Below are positions 63,402 to 64,000 of a stretch of 64,000 nt of DNA, one piece after another; positions within the stretch are counted from its first letter, which is position 1; the number at the start of each line of letters is the position of its first letter. Source of the stretch: Desulfogranum mediterraneum DSM 13871 (lineage in GTDB: Bacteria; Desulfobacterota; Desulfobulbia; Desulfobulbales; Desulfobulbaceae); NCBI RefSeq assembly GCF_000429965.1, contig NZ_AUCW01000007.1, positions 248,001-312,000 of the forward strand, read 5' to 3'. Position numbers and translations under genes: made by a program. The notes under the pieces are model-generated. The model was not told where the DNA came from. It did no database searches and saw nothing but the letters and a program-made list of their open reading frames with translations.

Positions 63402-64000
63402 CTAGCCCCGTACCCGTACCCCGGTTTTCTTGCGCAAGCGGATGGCCTTGGGGGTAATCTCCACCAGCTCGTCATCATTAATGTATGCTATGCACTCCTC
63501 CAGGCTCATGTCAAGGGGCGGAGTCAGGACCACCGCATCATCGGAGCCCGAGGCCCGGACATTGGTCAGTTTCTTGCCCTTGGCCGGGTTGACCACCAGG
63601 TCGGCAGGCCGGCAGTTCTCGCCGATGATCTGCCCCTGGTAGGTGTCGATTCCGGGACCGAGGAAGAGCTGGCCGCGTTCCTGGAGGTTAAAGAGGGCAT
63701 AGGCCACGGTGGTGCTGGTCTCCTTGACCACCATCACCCCGTTGATCCGGTGCTGGAGCTCGCCGGCATAGGGACCCCATTCGGCAAAGACATAGTTCAT
63801 CACTCCCATGCCCCGGGTATCGGTGAGAAACTGGGAACGGTAGCCCAAGAGGCCCCGGGTGGGCACCTTGAACTTCATCCTGGCCATCTGGTTCTCCACC
63901 TGCATATCCAGAAGCACCCCCTTGAGCTTGCCCAGCTTCTCGATGACGATCCCCTGGTACTGCTCATCCACATCCACGGAGAGTTCTTCGTAGGGTTCCT
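63402..64000 (-). CDS. typA: Translational GTPase TypA/BipA (C-terminal part; 5' end outside window)
   Basis: The frame is open to the end of the window, so only the C-terminal 199 codons are present. Diagnostic sequence: EPYEELSVDVDEQYQGIVIE, RMKFKVPTRGLLGYRSQFLT, and a C-terminal segment EITPKAIRLRKKTGVRVRG. TypA is a ribosome-binding GTPase important under stress. The G domain is not seen here. Confidence 0.95.
   Translation of the reverse strand, partial: EPYEELSVDVDEQYQGIVIEKLGKLKGVLLDMQVENQMARMKFKVPTRGLLGYRSQFLTDTRGMGVMNYVFAEWGPYAGELQHRINGVMVVKETSTTVAYALFNLQERGQLFLGPGIDTYQGQIIGENCRPADLVVNPAKGKKLTNVRASGSDDAVVLTPPLDMSLEECIAYINDDELVEITPKAIRLRKKTGVRVRG

Overview
The window looks like a chromosomal segment of a sulfate-reducing Desulfobacterota bacterium, probably Desulfobulbales-like. 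The main evidence is a dsrA-dsrB-dsrD cluster encoding dissimilatory sulfite reductase and its small partner DsrD. The base composition is GC-rich, and a dnaG-rpoD pair and a complete rimP-nusA-ylxR-infB-rbfA-nrnA-truB-rpsO-pnp translation cluster fit a core chromosome. No insertion sequence, prophage or CRISPR array was seen.

Layout. 1-4352: the 3' part of a membrane-anchored coiled-coil gene, then kdsD, an AcuI/YhdH-type reductase and birA in overlapping order. 4415-7433: dsrD, dsrB and dsrA on the minus strand, with a strong promoter, a terminator-like hairpin between dsrB and dsrD, and a terminator after dsrD. 7491-14686: pgi, rpe, dprA, rpoD and dnaG. 14876-21119: a hypothetical protein, a Ca2+/Na+ antiporter, a divergent DisA-like nucleotidyltransferase with an altered signature, two very small proteins, and two DUF1538 membrane proteins followed by a PII-like protein. 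21256-23247: uraA and upp. 23694-28786: a five-gene cassette I do not recognise as a described system, made of an ABC exporter with a large insertion in its ATPase domain, a cyclic-nucleotide-binding protein, a lipoprotein, an unknown protein and a PqqD-like protein. 28813-36700: a UDG4-like protein, FmdB, FtsB-like, TatC, SerS, Ddl, bS21, a Xer recombinase, an MBL hydrolase and dUTPase. 36798-47163: pnp back to rimP, then tRNA-Gly(CCC). 47371-55865: a hypothetical protein, a DHH-CBS-tRNA nucleotidyltransferase fusion, a site-2 protease, a FadL-type porin, an acyl-CoA ligase and a DD-carboxypeptidase. 56082-64000: a response regulator, a DUF1566 protein, glgX, an SGNH hydrolase, a periplasmic OB-fold protein, a HAD phosphatase, a Nudix hydrolase, a small unknown, a candidate 53-residue selenoprotein, and the end of typA.

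The most interesting items are these. (1) A small membrane ORF at 63380-63219 has an in-frame TGA in a Cys-x-x-UGA context, with a hairpin just after it and a strong ribosome binding site. (2) The ABC protein carries about 270 extra residues between the Q-loop and the signature motif, including two more copies of its post-Q-loop motif, and it heads the five-gene cassette. (3) An intergenic repeat of about 130 bp with inverted ends occurs four times; one copy supplies the glgX stop codon and another supplies the start region of a phosphatase gene. (4) Two DUF1538 membrane subunits are linked to a PII-like regulator. (5) A DisA-family protein has Arg-Tyr-Asn in place of Arg-His-Arg. All functions are inferred from reading the sequence; no database search was run.
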